The position numbers and the translations under genes are program-made. Source: UBA2336 sp031395485 (GTDB taxonomy: Bacteria; Bacteroidota; Bacteroidia; Cytophagales; Cyclobacteriaceae). From it: a stretch of DNA of 64,000 nt. Location of the stretch: positions 62,001 through 126,000 of the forward strand of contig JANNUS010000016.1 in assembly GCA_031395485.1 (NCBI GenBank), in the 5' to 3' direction. A model generated the notes under the pieces. That model had not been told where the DNA came from and ran no database searches. It was given only the letters and a program-made list of their open reading frames with translations. Shown here piece after piece: positions 52,449 through 61,295 of the stretch. Numbering within the stretch: the first letter of the stretch is position 1; every line of letters begins with the position of its first letter.

Positions 52449-53024
52449 ATGCTTGAGTTTTTAATTGACCTCGATAGAAAAATACTTTTGTTCCTAAATA
52501 ATTTTCATACTCCGTGGCTCGATCCGGTTATGCTATCAATTACCAAAACAGTTTTCTGGCTTCCGCTATATGTATTCCTATTGTATTTGATTGTTCGGAA
52601 TTTTAAAAAGGACAGTTGGATTGTTTTGATCGGGATTGTAATCGCCATCCTTTTAGCCGACCAAATTACGAGCAGTATTATGAAGCCATTTTTTGAAAGA
52701 CTACGCCCCTCGCGAGAACCCAGTTTAACAGGTCTTGTTCATTTAGTGAACGGATATACCGGTGGCAAATATGGTTTTGCCTCAAGTCACGCAGCCAATA
52801 CATTTGCTACAGCACTTTTCTTTTGGTTGCTTTTAAAAGACCGTTACCGTTGGATGTGGGTTTTATTTGCATGGGCTATACTAATGACCTATACACGAAT
52901 ATACTTAGGTGTGCATTATCTTGGAGATATCCTTGCCGGAATGCTTATTGGATTTGGAGCAGCATGGGCAGGCTACAAAATCCAGCGATGGATCAGGAAT
53001 AAACAATCTATGGCAAAAGGTTGA
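52449..53024 (+). CDS. PAP2-family membrane phosphatase
   Basis: A 191-residue membrane enzyme that dephosphorylates a lipid phosphate such as undecaprenyl pyrophosphate or phosphatidic acid. Motifs: KPFFERLRPSREP (KxxxxxxRP), SSHAANTFA (second motif, the usual PSGH is altered to SSHA) and RIYLGVHYLGDILAG (Rx5-Hx3-D). Five to six membrane helices. Its end overlaps the opposing gene by 17 bases. Confidence 0.9.
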   Translation: MLEFLIDLDRKILLFLNNFHTPWLDPVMLSITKTVFWLPLYVFLLYLIVRNFKKDSWIVLIGIVIAILLADQITSSIMKPFFERLRPSREPSLTGLVHLVNGYTGGKYGFASSHAANTFATALFFWLLLKDRYRWMWVLFAWAILMTYTRIYLGVHYLGDILAGMLIGFGAAWAGYKIQRWIRNKQSMAKG

Positions 53025-53544
53025 GAGGAATATCTGTCGATGTATATTCTTTAGGGAGTTGACCCACAAAAAGGAAGAAAGTAATAGCAAAAAATATAAA
53101 CGTTAAAATTAACGCCTCAAAATAGGGTTCAAGTAATCTAAATCCTAAAAAATCTGTAGTGAATGAAATCACAAAAGAAAATATGACTGAAATTAAAGCG
53201 ACTTTCAAAATCATTACTTTACTACACCCCGATTCATAAACCGCTGTACTCTTATCTTTTAAATGATAATGTAATACACGAACAAAGGTAGCGTACATTC
53301 GTGAGCGATCCTCAAAAGTACCATCCGCGGTAAAATATTGATTGGTTATAACCAAAAGCTTGCCGGTACCGTGATGAATAATTATTTTGTATAACGAATT
53401 TGAGTCTTTACGAAGCCTTACACTCATAATGTTGGCAAAAGGAATAAATGAATTTACATTACCACATCGAACAGCAATACTGAAGTCATTCAATCGAACC
53501 ATGACTTCATCCTCCCTAGAAAAATTCCGAAAAGTATATTCCAA
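53008..53544 (-). CDS. Membrane protein of unknown function, two helices
   Basis: A 178-residue protein. Residues 1 to about 100 are a soluble, beta-rich domain ('MVRLNDFSIAVRCGNVNSFIPFANI', 'LYKIIIHHGTGKLLVIT'), then two hydrophobic helices (about 110-130 and 142-162). Layout resembles a small PH-like domain facing the cytoplasm. I do not recognise the family. Confidence 0.6.
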   Translation of the reverse strand: MEYTFRNFSREDEVMVRLNDFSIAVRCGNVNSFIPFANIMSVRLRKDSNSLYKIIIHHGTGKLLVITNQYFTADGTFEDRSRMYATFVRVLHYHLKDKSTAVYESGCSKVMILKVALISVIFSFVISFTTDFLGFRLLEPYFEALILTFIFFAITFFLFVGQLPKEYTSTDIPLNLLP

Positions 53545-53660
53545 AGCTTAAATAATTACTTCGAAACTAATAAAGACGCTAAAGCCTTTCAATACCCTGA
53601 AGTGGGTATATTGATTTCCGGCCCGAACAGAATATCTAAATTAGGAAAAATTGCGTGTAC

Positions 53661-54248
53661 TCATCCATTGGCTAATAACCTCTTCACATACTTCCCGATA
53701 ATGTCAAATTCAAGGTTTACAAAATCGCCTTCCTTTAAAGAATTGAAATTAGTGTGCTCGTAGGTATACGGAATAATGGCAACTGTAAAACTGTTGTTGG
53801 TGGAATTAAAACATGTAAGACTTACCCCATTAACACAAACAGAGCCCTTCTCGACCGTAACATTTCCATAAGTCAGATCAAACCCGAAATCAAAAAGCCA
53901 ACTTCCCCCAGCTTCCTTAATTGACTTCACTATTCCTGTTTGATCAACATGGCCTTGAACAATATGCCCATCAAACCGGCCATTGGCAATCATACTTCGT
54001 TCAAGATTAACTAAATCTCCAACTTTCAGTTTTTCAAGATTTGATTTTTGAAGAGTTTCATCAATGGCGGTTACCCAATGAGAGTTCTCTTCAATTTTTG
54101 TAACCGTAAGACATACTCCATTATGCGATACACTTTGGTCAATTTTAAACTCGTGGCTAATAGAGCTTGCAACCTTAAAATGTCGGTTGTTTCCTTCCTG
54201 ATGAACCTGAGCTACGGCTCCAAATGCTTCAATTATGCCAGTAAACAT
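53661..54248 (-). CDS. ribE: Riboflavin synthase, alpha chain
   Basis: Joins two molecules of 6,7-dimethyl-8-ribityllumazine to make riboflavin. The 195-residue protein starts MFTGIIEAFG and consists of two similar barrels; 'GDLVNLERSMIANGRFDGHIVQGHVDQTG' is the junction, and 'GSVCVNGVSLTC' repeats 'HNGVCLTVTKI'. The true start is ATG 54248; an upstream TTG adds two residues only. Confidence 0.95.
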   Translation of the reverse strand: MFTGIIEAFGAVAQVHQEGNNRHFKVASSISHEFKIDQSVSHNGVCLTVTKIEENSHWVTAIDETLQKSNLEKLKVGDLVNLERSMIANGRFDGHIVQGHVDQTGIVKSIKEAGGSWLFDFGFDLTYGNVTVEKGSVCVNGVSLTCFNSTNNSFTVAIIPYTYEHTNFNSLKEGDFVNLEFDIIGKYVKRLLANG

Positions 54249-54334
54249 GCTCAAAAATAAGGTTTCAAAGAATAATAATAATAAATTGGTTTATAATATA
54301 AACTATTTTACATTTACATCGTAAAACGAAGCAT

Positions 54335-54910
54335 ATGGAAAACAAGACTGACAATTTAAACGCGCAACAAAGCCTTGACCTAATCGCATCAATGATCCGT
54401 GAGGCAAAAGGAAACATGGCAAAAAGTGGATTCTATTTCCTTCTTTGGGGCTGGACCATTGTAATCGCCAATCTCGGTGTTTACTTCATGTTAGAATTCA
54501 CTGACATCAAAAACCCATTTTTAATTTTCGCAATCACGATACCATCCGCAATCATATCCATGATTTACGGAATGAATCAGGATAAAAGAATTTCCGCCCC
54601 TACCATTCTCGATAGTATTAACAAGTGGCTTTGGATAGGTTTCGGTATCAACTGCTTTATCATGGCCATCTTTGGAAAACAGTTTAACTGGCAAATCAAT
54701 CCCGTCATTATAACGATGTGCGCTGTACCAACCTTAGTATCGGGCATTATGCTTCGTTTCAAGCCGCTAATTTATGGTGGCGTTTGCTTCTGGATTTTTG
54801 GTGCAGTCATTTTTATGGTCGATATGAAATCTCAGTTTTTGCTGGCAGCCCTTGCTGTTGTTGTTGGGTATTTAGTTCCTGGATACCTTCTTAAAAAATC
54901 GGAAGCTTAA
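54335..54910 (+). CDS. Membrane protein of unknown function
   Basis: A 191-residue protein with about five or six hydrophobic helices after an amphipathic N-terminal segment ('LNAQQSLDLIASMIREAKGNMAKSGFYFLLWGWTI'). It is coupled by a TAATG overlap to a winged-helix regulator, a pairing that I know from Bacteroidota where the membrane protein probably modulates the regulator. No catalytic motif is seen. Confidence 0.72.
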   Translation: MENKTDNLNAQQSLDLIASMIREAKGNMAKSGFYFLLWGWTIVIANLGVYFMLEFTDIKNPFLIFAITIPSAIISMIYGMNQDKRISAPTILDSINKWLWIGFGINCFIMAIFGKQFNWQINPVIITMCAVPTLVSGIMLRFKPLIYGGVCFWIFGAVIFMVDMKSQFLLAALAVVVGYLVPGYLLKKSEA

Positions 54911-55194
54911 TGCTGAAAGATTTAGATCCATTGTTGCATTCTCAACTTAGGCTAGGGATTATTTCTTTGCTAATAAGTGTTGAGTCGGCAGAATTTACTT
55001 TTCTGAAAGATAAAACAAATTCAACTGCCGGTAACCTGAGCGTGCAGCTTGAAAAACTATCAGAAGCAGGCTACATCACTATTGAAAAATCCTTTAGAGG
55101 AAAAAGACCGCTTACAACTTGCAAAATTACTAAACAGGGTCTTAAAGCCTTTGAAGAATACGTGAACACGCTAAAACAATATATTGGTAAGTAA
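54910..55194 (+). CDS. Winged-helix transcriptional regulator (HTH_34-like)
   Basis: A 94-residue regulator: 'DPLLHSQLRLGIISLLISVESAEFTFL' and 'TNSTAGNLSVQLEKLSEAGYI' form the helix-turn-helix, 'SFRGKRPLTTCKITKQGLKAFEEY' the wing. It fits the small MarR/ArsR-like winged-helix group. Its start lies in the stop codon of the membrane protein gene, so the two are made together. Confidence 0.86.
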   Translation: MLKDLDPLLHSQLRLGIISLLISVESAEFTFLKDKTNSTAGNLSVQLEKLSEAGYITIEKSFRGKRPLTTCKITKQGLKAFEEYVNTLKQYIGK

Positions 55195-55230
55195 AGTATT
55201 AGAACAACAATAAATTTAAACTCAATCAAA

Positions 55231-55761
55231 ATGAAAAAACAAATTACACTACTCTGCTTGATCTTCATTATGTCAGGCACCGTTATCAGCCAGGATACCT
55301 CCAGTGCTGCTCGGGCAAAAATGAAAAAACTTAACCTGATGGCAGGCCGCTGGAAAGGTGAAGCTAGCGTAAGTCAACGTGGCGGAGCCCCTCTTAAAAT
55401 AAATCAGGAAGAAAAAATTGAATGGCAACTTGATAGCTTGGTCTTAACCATAGAAGGAACCGGACGCAACCAAAGCGACCCAACGAAAGTTTCCTTTCAT
55501 GCTTTTGCGGTAATTAATTTTAATACAACGACCCAAGCATACAACATGAAATCATTCCTGATGGACGGAAAACAAACGGATGCTTTTTTTACTGAAGTAG
55601 GAGAAAATAAATTCGATTGGGGCTTTGATGTACCGGGCGGAAAAGTTGTGTACCACATTACACTCGATCCCGCAAACAAGAAATGGAATGAAAAGGGAGA
55701 ATTTTCACGCGATGGTATACAGTGGTACCCCACTTTTGAAATGAATCTTACTAAACTTTAA
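55231..55761 (+). CDS. Exported lipocalin-like protein of unknown function
   Basis: A 176-residue secreted protein with a signal peptide (MKKQITLLCLIFIMSGTVISQ). The mature part starts with 'MKKLNLMAGRWKGEASVSQ', a pattern of DUF1579/heme-binding-like barrels, and shows alternate strands to the end. Gap of 36 bases to the regulator; co-transcription is possible, and the regulator may control it. Ligand unknown. Confidence 0.68.
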   Translation: MKKQITLLCLIFIMSGTVISQDTSSAARAKMKKLNLMAGRWKGEASVSQRGGAPLKINQEEKIEWQLDSLVLTIEGTGRNQSDPTKVSFHAFAVINFNTTTQAYNMKSFLMDGKQTDAFFTEVGENKFDWGFDVPGGKVVYHITLDPANKKWNEKGEFSRDGIQWYPTFEMNLTKL

Positions 55762-55803
55762 CCAATTGTTGCTAACTTTAAATCAAGTACAACCCATAAG
55801 TAT

Positions 55804-56088
55804 ATGACGCCCGAAGAAGAAAAACTATACAAAGACGCGCAGAAAAAGGTAAGGCGTTTAAAAGGCTTCTATAGCAACGTAGCAAGCTATTTAGCAGTTG
55901 GTACGTTCCTCACATTTGTCAACTGGTTTACAAATCCCGGACACTGGTGGGTAAAGTGGGTGTGGATTGGTTGGGGTATTGGTGTCTTCTTTCAGGCAAT
56001 AGGGTTGTACAAAAGAAACATCTTGTTTGGTGACGATTGGGAAGAACGTAAGATTAAAGAGGAGATGGAAAAAATGAAGCGGCAATAA
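55804..56088 (+). CDS. 2TM-domain membrane protein
   Basis: A 94-residue protein with a basic N-terminal helix, two membrane helices ('NVASYLAVGTFLTFVNWFTNPG' and 'WVWIGWGIGVFFQAIGLY') and 'GDDWEERKIKEEMEKMKRQ' at the end. This is the '2TM domain' (PF13239) pattern also found fused to histidine kinases. Function unknown. Confidence 0.82.
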   Translation: MTPEEEKLYKDAQKKVRRLKGFYSNVASYLAVGTFLTFVNWFTNPGHWWVKWVWIGWGIGVFFQAIGLYKRNILFGDDWEERKIKEEMEKMKRQ

Positions 56089-56103
56089 TCGATACATCCA
56101 TAT

Positions 56104-56140
56104 TTAATAAACCAATGTTTGATAAACATTGGTTTATTAA
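56104..56140. repeat. Perfect 17-base inverted repeat
   Basis: TTAATAAACCAATGTTT (56104-56120) and its exact reverse complement (56124-56140) with a three-base loop. AT-rich and without a T-run after it, so a poor intrinsic terminator; it could be an operator or a MITE-like end. It lies between the 2TM gene and cysS. Confidence 0.65.
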
Positions 56141-56268
56141 TGCAGCTTGATGAAACTCCGTTATTCGAGCTTCAAAAAAGTCATAGTAACTATCCCGGTA
56201 CCAAAGTTTGTCGATCAGAATATACCGATCAAGTAACAAAATTCCTACCTTGCCCCGTTTTAGTAGCT

Positions 56269-57789
56269 ATGACATTCTACGACCAGTATCCCGTTTCTAT
56301 TTCGAATTCCCTCAGCGGAAAGAAAGAACTTTTTACACCTATTAAAGCCCCCTTTGTAGGATTGTACTCTTGCGGACCTACCGTTTACAATGAAGTTCAT
56401 TTAGGCAACCTCCGAACCTTTACGGCTTTTGATGTTGTGTATCGCTACCTGACACACATTGGTTATAAAGTTCGGTATGTACGCAACATTACAGATGCCG
56501 GACACTTAACCAACGATGCAGGCGAAGGGGTTGATCGTATTGAAGAGAGCGCTAAGCTTCAGCAGCTAGAGCCAATGGAAATCGTACAGAAGTATACCGT
56601 GAGTTTTCACGATGTATGCCGAATCTTTAATATTCTACCGCCCAGCATTGAACCTACGGCAACCGGACACATTGTTGAGCAGATTGAAATGGTGAAAAAA
56701 ATTCTCACGAACGGTTATGCGTATGAGATAAATGGCTCCGTCTATTTCGATGTACGCAAATTCATGGAAAAATATGCGTACGGTGAACTTAGCGGAAGGA
56801 ATATTGATGATTTAATGGAGGGCTCACGCGAACTCGATCGACAGGATGAAAAAAGAAATTCCGTTGACTTCGCTATTTGGAAAGGAGTTTCACCCAATCA
56901 CATTCAACGTTGGCCTTCTCCATGGGGTGAAGGAATACCTGGCTGGCATTTGGAATGTTCTGCCATGGGCACTAAATATTTAGGAAAACAATTTGATATT
57001 CATGGCGGTGGTATGGATCTTAAATTCCCACATCATGAATGTGAAATCGCACAAAGCGTAGGCGCATACGGAACAACACCCGTAAATTACTGGATGCACG
57101 CAAACATGCTTACAGTAAACGGTGAGAAGATGAGCAAATCAAAAGGCAATTCATTTTCTCCGAAAGAATTATTTGCAGGTTCACATCCATTGTTAACCAA
57201 AGCATACAGTCCAATGGCTGTGCGTTTCTTCATGCTTCAATCGCATTACTCGAGCACGCTTGATTTCTCGAATGAAGCATTAGGTGCTGCCGAAAAAGGA
57301 TTTAAGAAGCTTTCAAATGCACTCAGTGTAATAAAGAAAATTGACCATCCCTTTCCAATCTCATCGAAAGAAGATCCTGGAGATTCTAAGTTGATGGCTG
57401 AATTGAGCCAATTGATTAAGGAATGCTACACTTGCATGAGTGATGACTTTAACACTGCTAAAACACTTGCTGTTTTGTTTGAGATGTCAGCTAAAATCAA
57501 TGATTTCAAATCTGGCAATCTTTCTATTTTAGATGTTAATGCAACTCAGTTCAACGACTTCAAGCAAACGTACATTTCATTCATGGAAAATGTGCTGGGT
57601 ATACGGGAAGAAGCAGAACACAATCAAGAGTTGATTAACGGTGTTGTTACCGTTTTAATAAACCTGCGTAAAAAATCGAGGCTCGACAAAAACTTTGCCC
57701 TCTCCGATAAAATCCGTGACGATTTAAAATCCATAGGTGTACAGCTGATGGATGGTAAAGATGGAGAAATGAATTATACGATCGAATAA
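56269..57789 (+). CDS. cysS: Cysteinyl-tRNA synthetase
   Basis: Charges tRNA-Cys. The 506-residue enzyme has the zinc-site Cys in YSCGPTVYN, the HIGH-type signature HLGNLRTF, 'GWHLECSAMGTKYLGKQFDIHGGGMDL' with zinc ligands, and 'NGEKMSKSKGNS' (KMSKS). I choose ATG 56269 because the frame upstream (50 residues) contains no conserved sequence and includes the inverted repeat. No tRNA or T-box is visible upstream. Confidence 0.96.
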   Translation: MTFYDQYPVSISNSLSGKKELFTPIKAPFVGLYSCGPTVYNEVHLGNLRTFTAFDVVYRYLTHIGYKVRYVRNITDAGHLTNDAGEGVDRIEESAKLQQLEPMEIVQKYTVSFHDVCRIFNILPPSIEPTATGHIVEQIEMVKKILTNGYAYEINGSVYFDVRKFMEKYAYGELSGRNIDDLMEGSRELDRQDEKRNSVDFAIWKGVSPNHIQRWPSPWGEGIPGWHLECSAMGTKYLGKQFDIHGGGMDLKFPHHECEIAQSVGAYGTTPVNYWMHANMLTVNGEKMSKSKGNSFSPKELFAGSHPLLTKAYSPMAVRFFMLQSHYSSTLDFSNEALGAAEKGFKKLSNALSVIKKIDHPFPISSKEDPGDSKLMAELSQLIKECYTCMSDDFNTAKTLAVLFEMSAKINDFKSGNLSILDVNATQFNDFKQTYISFMENVLGIREEAEHNQELINGVVTVLINLRKKSRLDKNFALSDKIRDDLKSIGVQLMDGKDGEMNYTIE

Positions 57790-57839
57790 TCTTGTTAATA
57801 TGTAGAGACGCAAGATCGTATGTCTTTACACACAATTAA

Positions 57840-58064
57840 ATGCTCAAAAAACTATTTATACTGCCAATCAGATTCTATCAACTCAGCATCTCTCCCATGC
57901 TGGGCCCTCACTGCCGCCACACTCCCTCCTGCTCCCAATATTCCATCGAAGCGATACAAGAATGGGGTGTGATAAAAGGAATCTGGCTTGGCTCAAAACG
58001 CATAGCACGTTGCCATCCCTGGGGCACAAGCGGAAACGACCCTGTACCGAAAAGAAAACATTAA
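57840..58064 (+). CDS. yidD: Membrane protein insertion efficiency factor YidD
   Basis: A 74-residue amphipathic protein that helps YidC-dependent insertion. 'LPIRFYQLSISPMLGPHCRHTPSCSQYSIEAI' and 'RCHPWGTSGNDPVP' are the diagnostic YidD motifs with two cysteines. It is located 50 bases after cysS and may be co-transcribed. Confidence 0.93.
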   Translation: MLKKLFILPIRFYQLSISPMLGPHCRHTPSCSQYSIEAIQEWGVIKGIWLGSKRIARCHPWGTSGNDPVPKRKH

Positions 58065-58109
58065 AACAGTCATTTTTTTGTTCTTTCGATTTGCCCTACT
58101 TTTTATACC

Positions 58110-58199
58110 ATGATACTTCGAATTGTATTCCTCATTTTCCTTGTGTCGCTCTCGCTGAACGCTACCGGCTCACCCATTGATGGAAAACAAGTCAGATAG
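58110..58199 (+). pseudogene. Short signal-peptide-like frame, possibly frameshifted
   Basis: A 29-codon frame, MILRIVFLIFLVSLSLNATG followed by nine residues. It looks like a signal peptide without a mature protein. A second frame (58180-58323, ATG to TAG, 47 codons, charged: MENKSDRKYFDHPNQAKSK...) overlaps its end in another phase. Together they could be an original exported peptide of about 70 residues split by a frameshift. No homologue is known to me. Confidence 0.35.
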
Positions 58200-58323
58200 A
58201 AAGTATTTCGATCACCCCAATCAAGCAAAATCAAAAGATGAAGCTAAAAAAACAGCTCGATTACCAAATTTTTTAGAAATTAGCAATACCATTAATACGG
58301 TAGATGGAATAAATATAATCTAG
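58180..58323 (+). CDS. Small frame of 47 codons, hypothetical
   Basis: Reads MENKSDRKYFDHPNQAKSK to 'NTINTVDGINII' and TAG. It is hydrophilic, overlaps the signal-like frame at 58110-58199 by 20 bases, and may be its displaced C-terminal half. Nothing else supports translation. Confidence 0.3.
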   Translation: MENKSDRKYFDHPNQAKSKDEAKKTARLPNFLEISNTINTVDGINII

Positions 58324-58408
58324 AATTAATTGTATCCCCTTAAATTTTGCTAGGTCTTTAGCTAACAGAGTGCCATATTTATTACTGGTAAACCTAAACC
58401 CAACCCTT

Positions 58409-59713
58409 ATGTTAAAAAGAGCAATTTTGCTGCTGCATATAGTTTTATGCATTGGCCTGTCATCATTACAGTCTCAATCACTTCCCGGTGTGCCGGAAAT
58501 TAAATACCGCAGAAGTTCGCTGCATACTATTTTAGTTGAATCTGATAAGTTTCCACGTAAGGACACCGTAATAAACGCGTATAACAAAGCACCCTTCCCT
58601 GACAAGTATAATAATCATACAGTTGGCTTAAAATCGTTTGACCCGGCAGTATATACGACCCGAGATTCTACAGGTAAAATAGAAGAATCAAAAATCAAGG
58701 AGACAATCGAGAAATATTTTCAAACAACCAAAATGGCTAACCAGATGACTGCCAAATGGTTTAACAGGCAAGAGGACGGCACATTTGATATGAGCCTAAT
58801 TGCCGAACGAGGATCATACGATGCCTCCGATATGCAGGTTAATATAGCTAAAGGCTCAGCAAGAGGAACAGCATCACTATCCGATGCCGGTGAAGAGTTA
58901 ATTTCAAATACGTTTGTTGTGGTGTCGCAGTTAAATTTTGTCTCGAACGAACCAATCGCAGCAGCTATACGCCTTACAGCAAAAGCCGTTGCTTCGCAAA
59001 TACCGAATGCTATAGCCAAAAAGATTGCTGAATCGGCTGCAGACATAATGTATAAAAAGACTAAAGAGGGCTACTCTGTTTGGACTACCGCCTACCTTTA
59101 CCAGTTATTGTGGAATGATTCTATTGCCGCTATTTTCTATAATGATTTGTGGATGGATAAGTCAAATCCTGATCCTGCCAAAAAGGAAGCATTCGATACG
59201 TCCGAATTGCTTCAATTAAAATTTGTAGGTCAACAAAAAGCGTCCAGTCTTGTGTTATTCTCGACTAAAACCAGAAACGAAGTTCAAATTATTGAACTAG
59301 CCACGATTCGAAACATCGATAACGTTTTTGCTAAACTCCAGAAAAACTATGATGTATTTAAAACAAAAACACCCTTGTACACAGGCTTCCCCATTACAGC
59401 TAAAATTGGGCTAAAAGAAGGAATAGAAAAGGGTGATAAATTTGAAGTGTTAGAGCAAGTTGTTGATCCCGAAACTGGCCGAACTAAGTATGTAAGCAAA
59501 GGAAAAATAGTTGTTGATAAAAACTTAATATGGGACAATCGCTATGCTTTAGAGGGAGAAGCACCAACCAATATGGGTGGAGAGGCAACCCCCGGAGAAG
59601 AAGAAGCTAAAGAAGAAGCTAAAGACGATGGCAAAAAAGAGAAAATTGATAGAACTACTTTTACAGGCGGCAAGAACTACTACCCGGGTATGTTAATCCG
59701 GCAGGTTAGATAA
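58409..59713 (+). CDS. Exported protein of unknown function, first of a six-gene set
   Basis: A 434-residue protein with a signal peptide (MLKRAILLLHIVLCIG, cleavage near LQSQS). It contains a helical region 'AIRLTAKAVASQIPNAIAKKIAESAAD' (about 195-221), a domain that reads 'GFPITAKIGLKEGIEKGDKFEVLEQ' (about 345-370) and a charged linker EEEAKEEAKDDGKKEK before 'NYYPGMLIRQVR'. The GDKFEV segment resembles small SH3/OB-like domains that follow 'GDxFEVL'. I do not recognise the family. ATG 58409 fits the signal peptide. Confidence 0.7.
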   Translation: MLKRAILLLHIVLCIGLSSLQSQSLPGVPEIKYRRSSLHTILVESDKFPRKDTVINAYNKAPFPDKYNNHTVGLKSFDPAVYTTRDSTGKIEESKIKETIEKYFQTTKMANQMTAKWFNRQEDGTFDMSLIAERGSYDASDMQVNIAKGSARGTASLSDAGEELISNTFVVVSQLNFVSNEPIAAAIRLTAKAVASQIPNAIAKKIAESAADIMYKKTKEGYSVWTTAYLYQLLWNDSIAAIFYNDLWMDKSNPDPAKKEAFDTSELLQLKFVGQQKASSLVLFSTKTRNEVQIIELATIRNIDNVFAKLQKNYDVFKTKTPLYTGFPITAKIGLKEGIEKGDKFEVLEQVVDPETGRTKYVSKGKIVVDKNLIWDNRYALEGEAPTNMGGEATPGEEEAKEEAKDDGKKEKIDRTTFTGGKNYYPGMLIRQVR

Positions 59714-59762
59714 TTCAAGGCTTTATGTATATTTATAATCACAATTTAAAACCACTCTAAAA

Positions 59763-60284
59763 ATGAAAACAATGGCAAAGAAAATTAGTCTTTTGATGCT
59801 TATAGTTATTGGTATTGCTGGCGTTGTGAATGCTCAGGCAAGAAAAAAAGCAGAAAAAGACACCGAGGCCTGGCGCTACGAACTCGAAGCTGTTAGTACA
59901 GGTGTTCAAGGAAACTACATCGTAAAAGTATGGTCTTATTCTAAAAAGCCAGCAGTAGCGATTGAACAGGCTAAAAAGAATGCAGTTCATGGAATAATTT
60001 TTCAAGGTTTTGCCGGCAAACAAGGCATACCGGGACAAAAACCACTGACGTCAAATGTTAACTTATTAGACGAAAAGGCCGATTTCTTTGATCCATTCTT
60101 TGCAGATGGCGGAAAGTATATGAAGTTCGTTTCACAATCGGCCGATGGCTCCGTTGGCGCAGGAGACCGAATGAAGGTTGGCAAGGAATATAAAATTGGA
60201 GTTATCGTTTCCGTTAATGTTTCAGCCTTGCGAAAAGACCTTGAAAGTGCTGGTGTTATTAAAGGGATGGGAGCTGGCTTTTAA
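59763..60284 (+). CDS. Exported protein, paralogue 1 of a tandem family
   Basis: A 173-residue secreted protein (signal to VVNAQA). Shares 'AKKNAVHGIIFQG', 'KPL', and 'FFDPFFADGGKYMKFVS' with the two following genes (AKKNAVRDVLFKG ... YFNKFFTDGGDYQKFVS). The repeated A-x3-A-x2-NA pattern recalls LPP20/FlgP-type lipoprotein domains, but that is only a resemblance. Length and ends differ from the other two, so it is the most diverged copy. Confidence 0.72.
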   Translation: MKTMAKKISLLMLIVIGIAGVVNAQARKKAEKDTEAWRYELEAVSTGVQGNYIVKVWSYSKKPAVAIEQAKKNAVHGIIFQGFAGKQGIPGQKPLTSNVNLLDEKADFFDPFFADGGKYMKFVSQSADGSVGAGDRMKVGKEYKIGVIVSVNVSALRKDLESAGVIKGMGAGF

Positions 60285-60293
60285 TAAGGCTTA

Positions 60294-60767
60294 ATGAAAA
60301 CTCTTACTTATTTAAGGCTACTAACCGGAGCTATTTTCTTACTAGTTTCCTGCAGTCCGAAGATTGCAGGAAACTATAGTTTTAAAACAGAATGCTATGG
60401 TATTGAGTTGGATGGCTCGCAAACAGTAAAGGCTTGGGGAAATGGTAAAAACAGACAGGATGCTCAGGAACAAGCTAAAAAGAATGCGGTAAGAGATGTT
60501 CTGTTCAAGGGTATTACTGAAGGGCGCCAAGATTGTGAAAAAAGGCCTCTTGTACCAGAAGTAAATGCGCAGATGAAATACGAGTCATATTTCAATAAAT
60601 TTTTCACCGATGGTGGCGACTATCAAAAATTTGTATCATTAAAAGATCAACGAGGTGGCTCTGATAAAATGGGGGCACGCGAAAGTGTTACCTACGGAAT
60701 TGTGCTCAGGATTTTGAGAGCCGATTTAAAGCAAAAATTAATAACGGATGGAATCCTTACAAAATAA
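60294..60767 (+). CDS. Lipoprotein, paralogue 2 of the tandem family
   Basis: A 157-residue lipoprotein with the lipobox LLVSC (Cys20). The mature part 'GSQTVKAWGNGKNRQDAQEQAKKNAVRDVLFKGITEGRQDCEKRPLVPEVNAQMKY...' is broken here only for length; it is about 70 percent identical with paralogue 3 by eye. Two Cys (in TECYG and RQDCEK) are conserved in both. Ten bases after paralogue 1. Confidence 0.75.
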   Translation: MKTLTYLRLLTGAIFLLVSCSPKIAGNYSFKTECYGIELDGSQTVKAWGNGKNRQDAQEQAKKNAVRDVLFKGITEGRQDCEKRPLVPEVNAQMKYESYFNKFFTDGGDYQKFVSLKDQRGGSDKMGARESVTYGIVLRILRADLKQKLITDGILTK

Positions 60768-60779
60768 AATAGTAAACTC

Positions 60780-61268
60780 ATGAAAAAACCAATTTATCTT
60801 CTCGTTGCAATACTAGCGCTATCAGTGACCATTGAATGTGTCGCGCAAAAAAGTACAGCCGGAAACTATATTTACAAAACAGAATGTCTGGGTGTTGAAA
60901 TGGATGGCTCGCAAACTGTTAAGGCTTGGGGAAATGGCAGAAATAGATCAGATGCTGTTGAGCAGGCTAAAAAAAATGCAGTTCGCGATGTGATCTTTAA
61001 AGGCCTTACAGAAGGCAGACAAGATTGCGAGAAAAAACCATTGGTTCCGGAAGTAAATGCTCAGGTTAAGTACGAGGATTACTTCAACAAATTTTTTGCA
61101 GATGGTGGAGAGTTTAAGAATTTCATTTCATTGAAAGATGAAAAAATTCTCGACAAAATTTCAAGAGACAAACAAAAGGCTCGCGAAAGCGTAACCCATG
61201 GCTTGGTTCTCCGGATTCTTCGGGCCGAATTAAAACAGAAACTAATAGCTGACGGCATATTAAAATAA
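60780..61268 (+). CDS. Exported protein, paralogue 3 of the tandem family
   Basis: A 162-residue protein with a signal peptide ending in ECVAQ; unlike paralogue 2 it does not have a canonical lipobox, so the two may sit in different places. 'KTECLGVEMDGSQTVKAWG', 'EQAKKNAVRDVIFKGLTEG' and 'FFADGGEFKNFISLKDEK' match paralogue 2. A short insertion (ILDKISRDKQK) differs. It starts 12 bases after paralogue 2. Confidence 0.75.
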   Translation: MKKPIYLLVAILALSVTIECVAQKSTAGNYIYKTECLGVEMDGSQTVKAWGNGRNRSDAVEQAKKNAVRDVIFKGLTEGRQDCEKKPLVPEVNAQVKYEDYFNKFFADGGEFKNFISLKDEKILDKISRDKQKARESVTHGLVLRILRAELKQKLIADGILK

Positions 61269-61295
61269 ATGATCTAACTTAACGTTCATACTAGA

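Noticed and set aside
56141..56268. T-box or other riboswitch before cysS
   Set aside because: No T-box core motif or terminator is visible, and T-boxes are not expected in Bacteroidota. The 5' extension of the cysS frame here also lacks conserved sequence.
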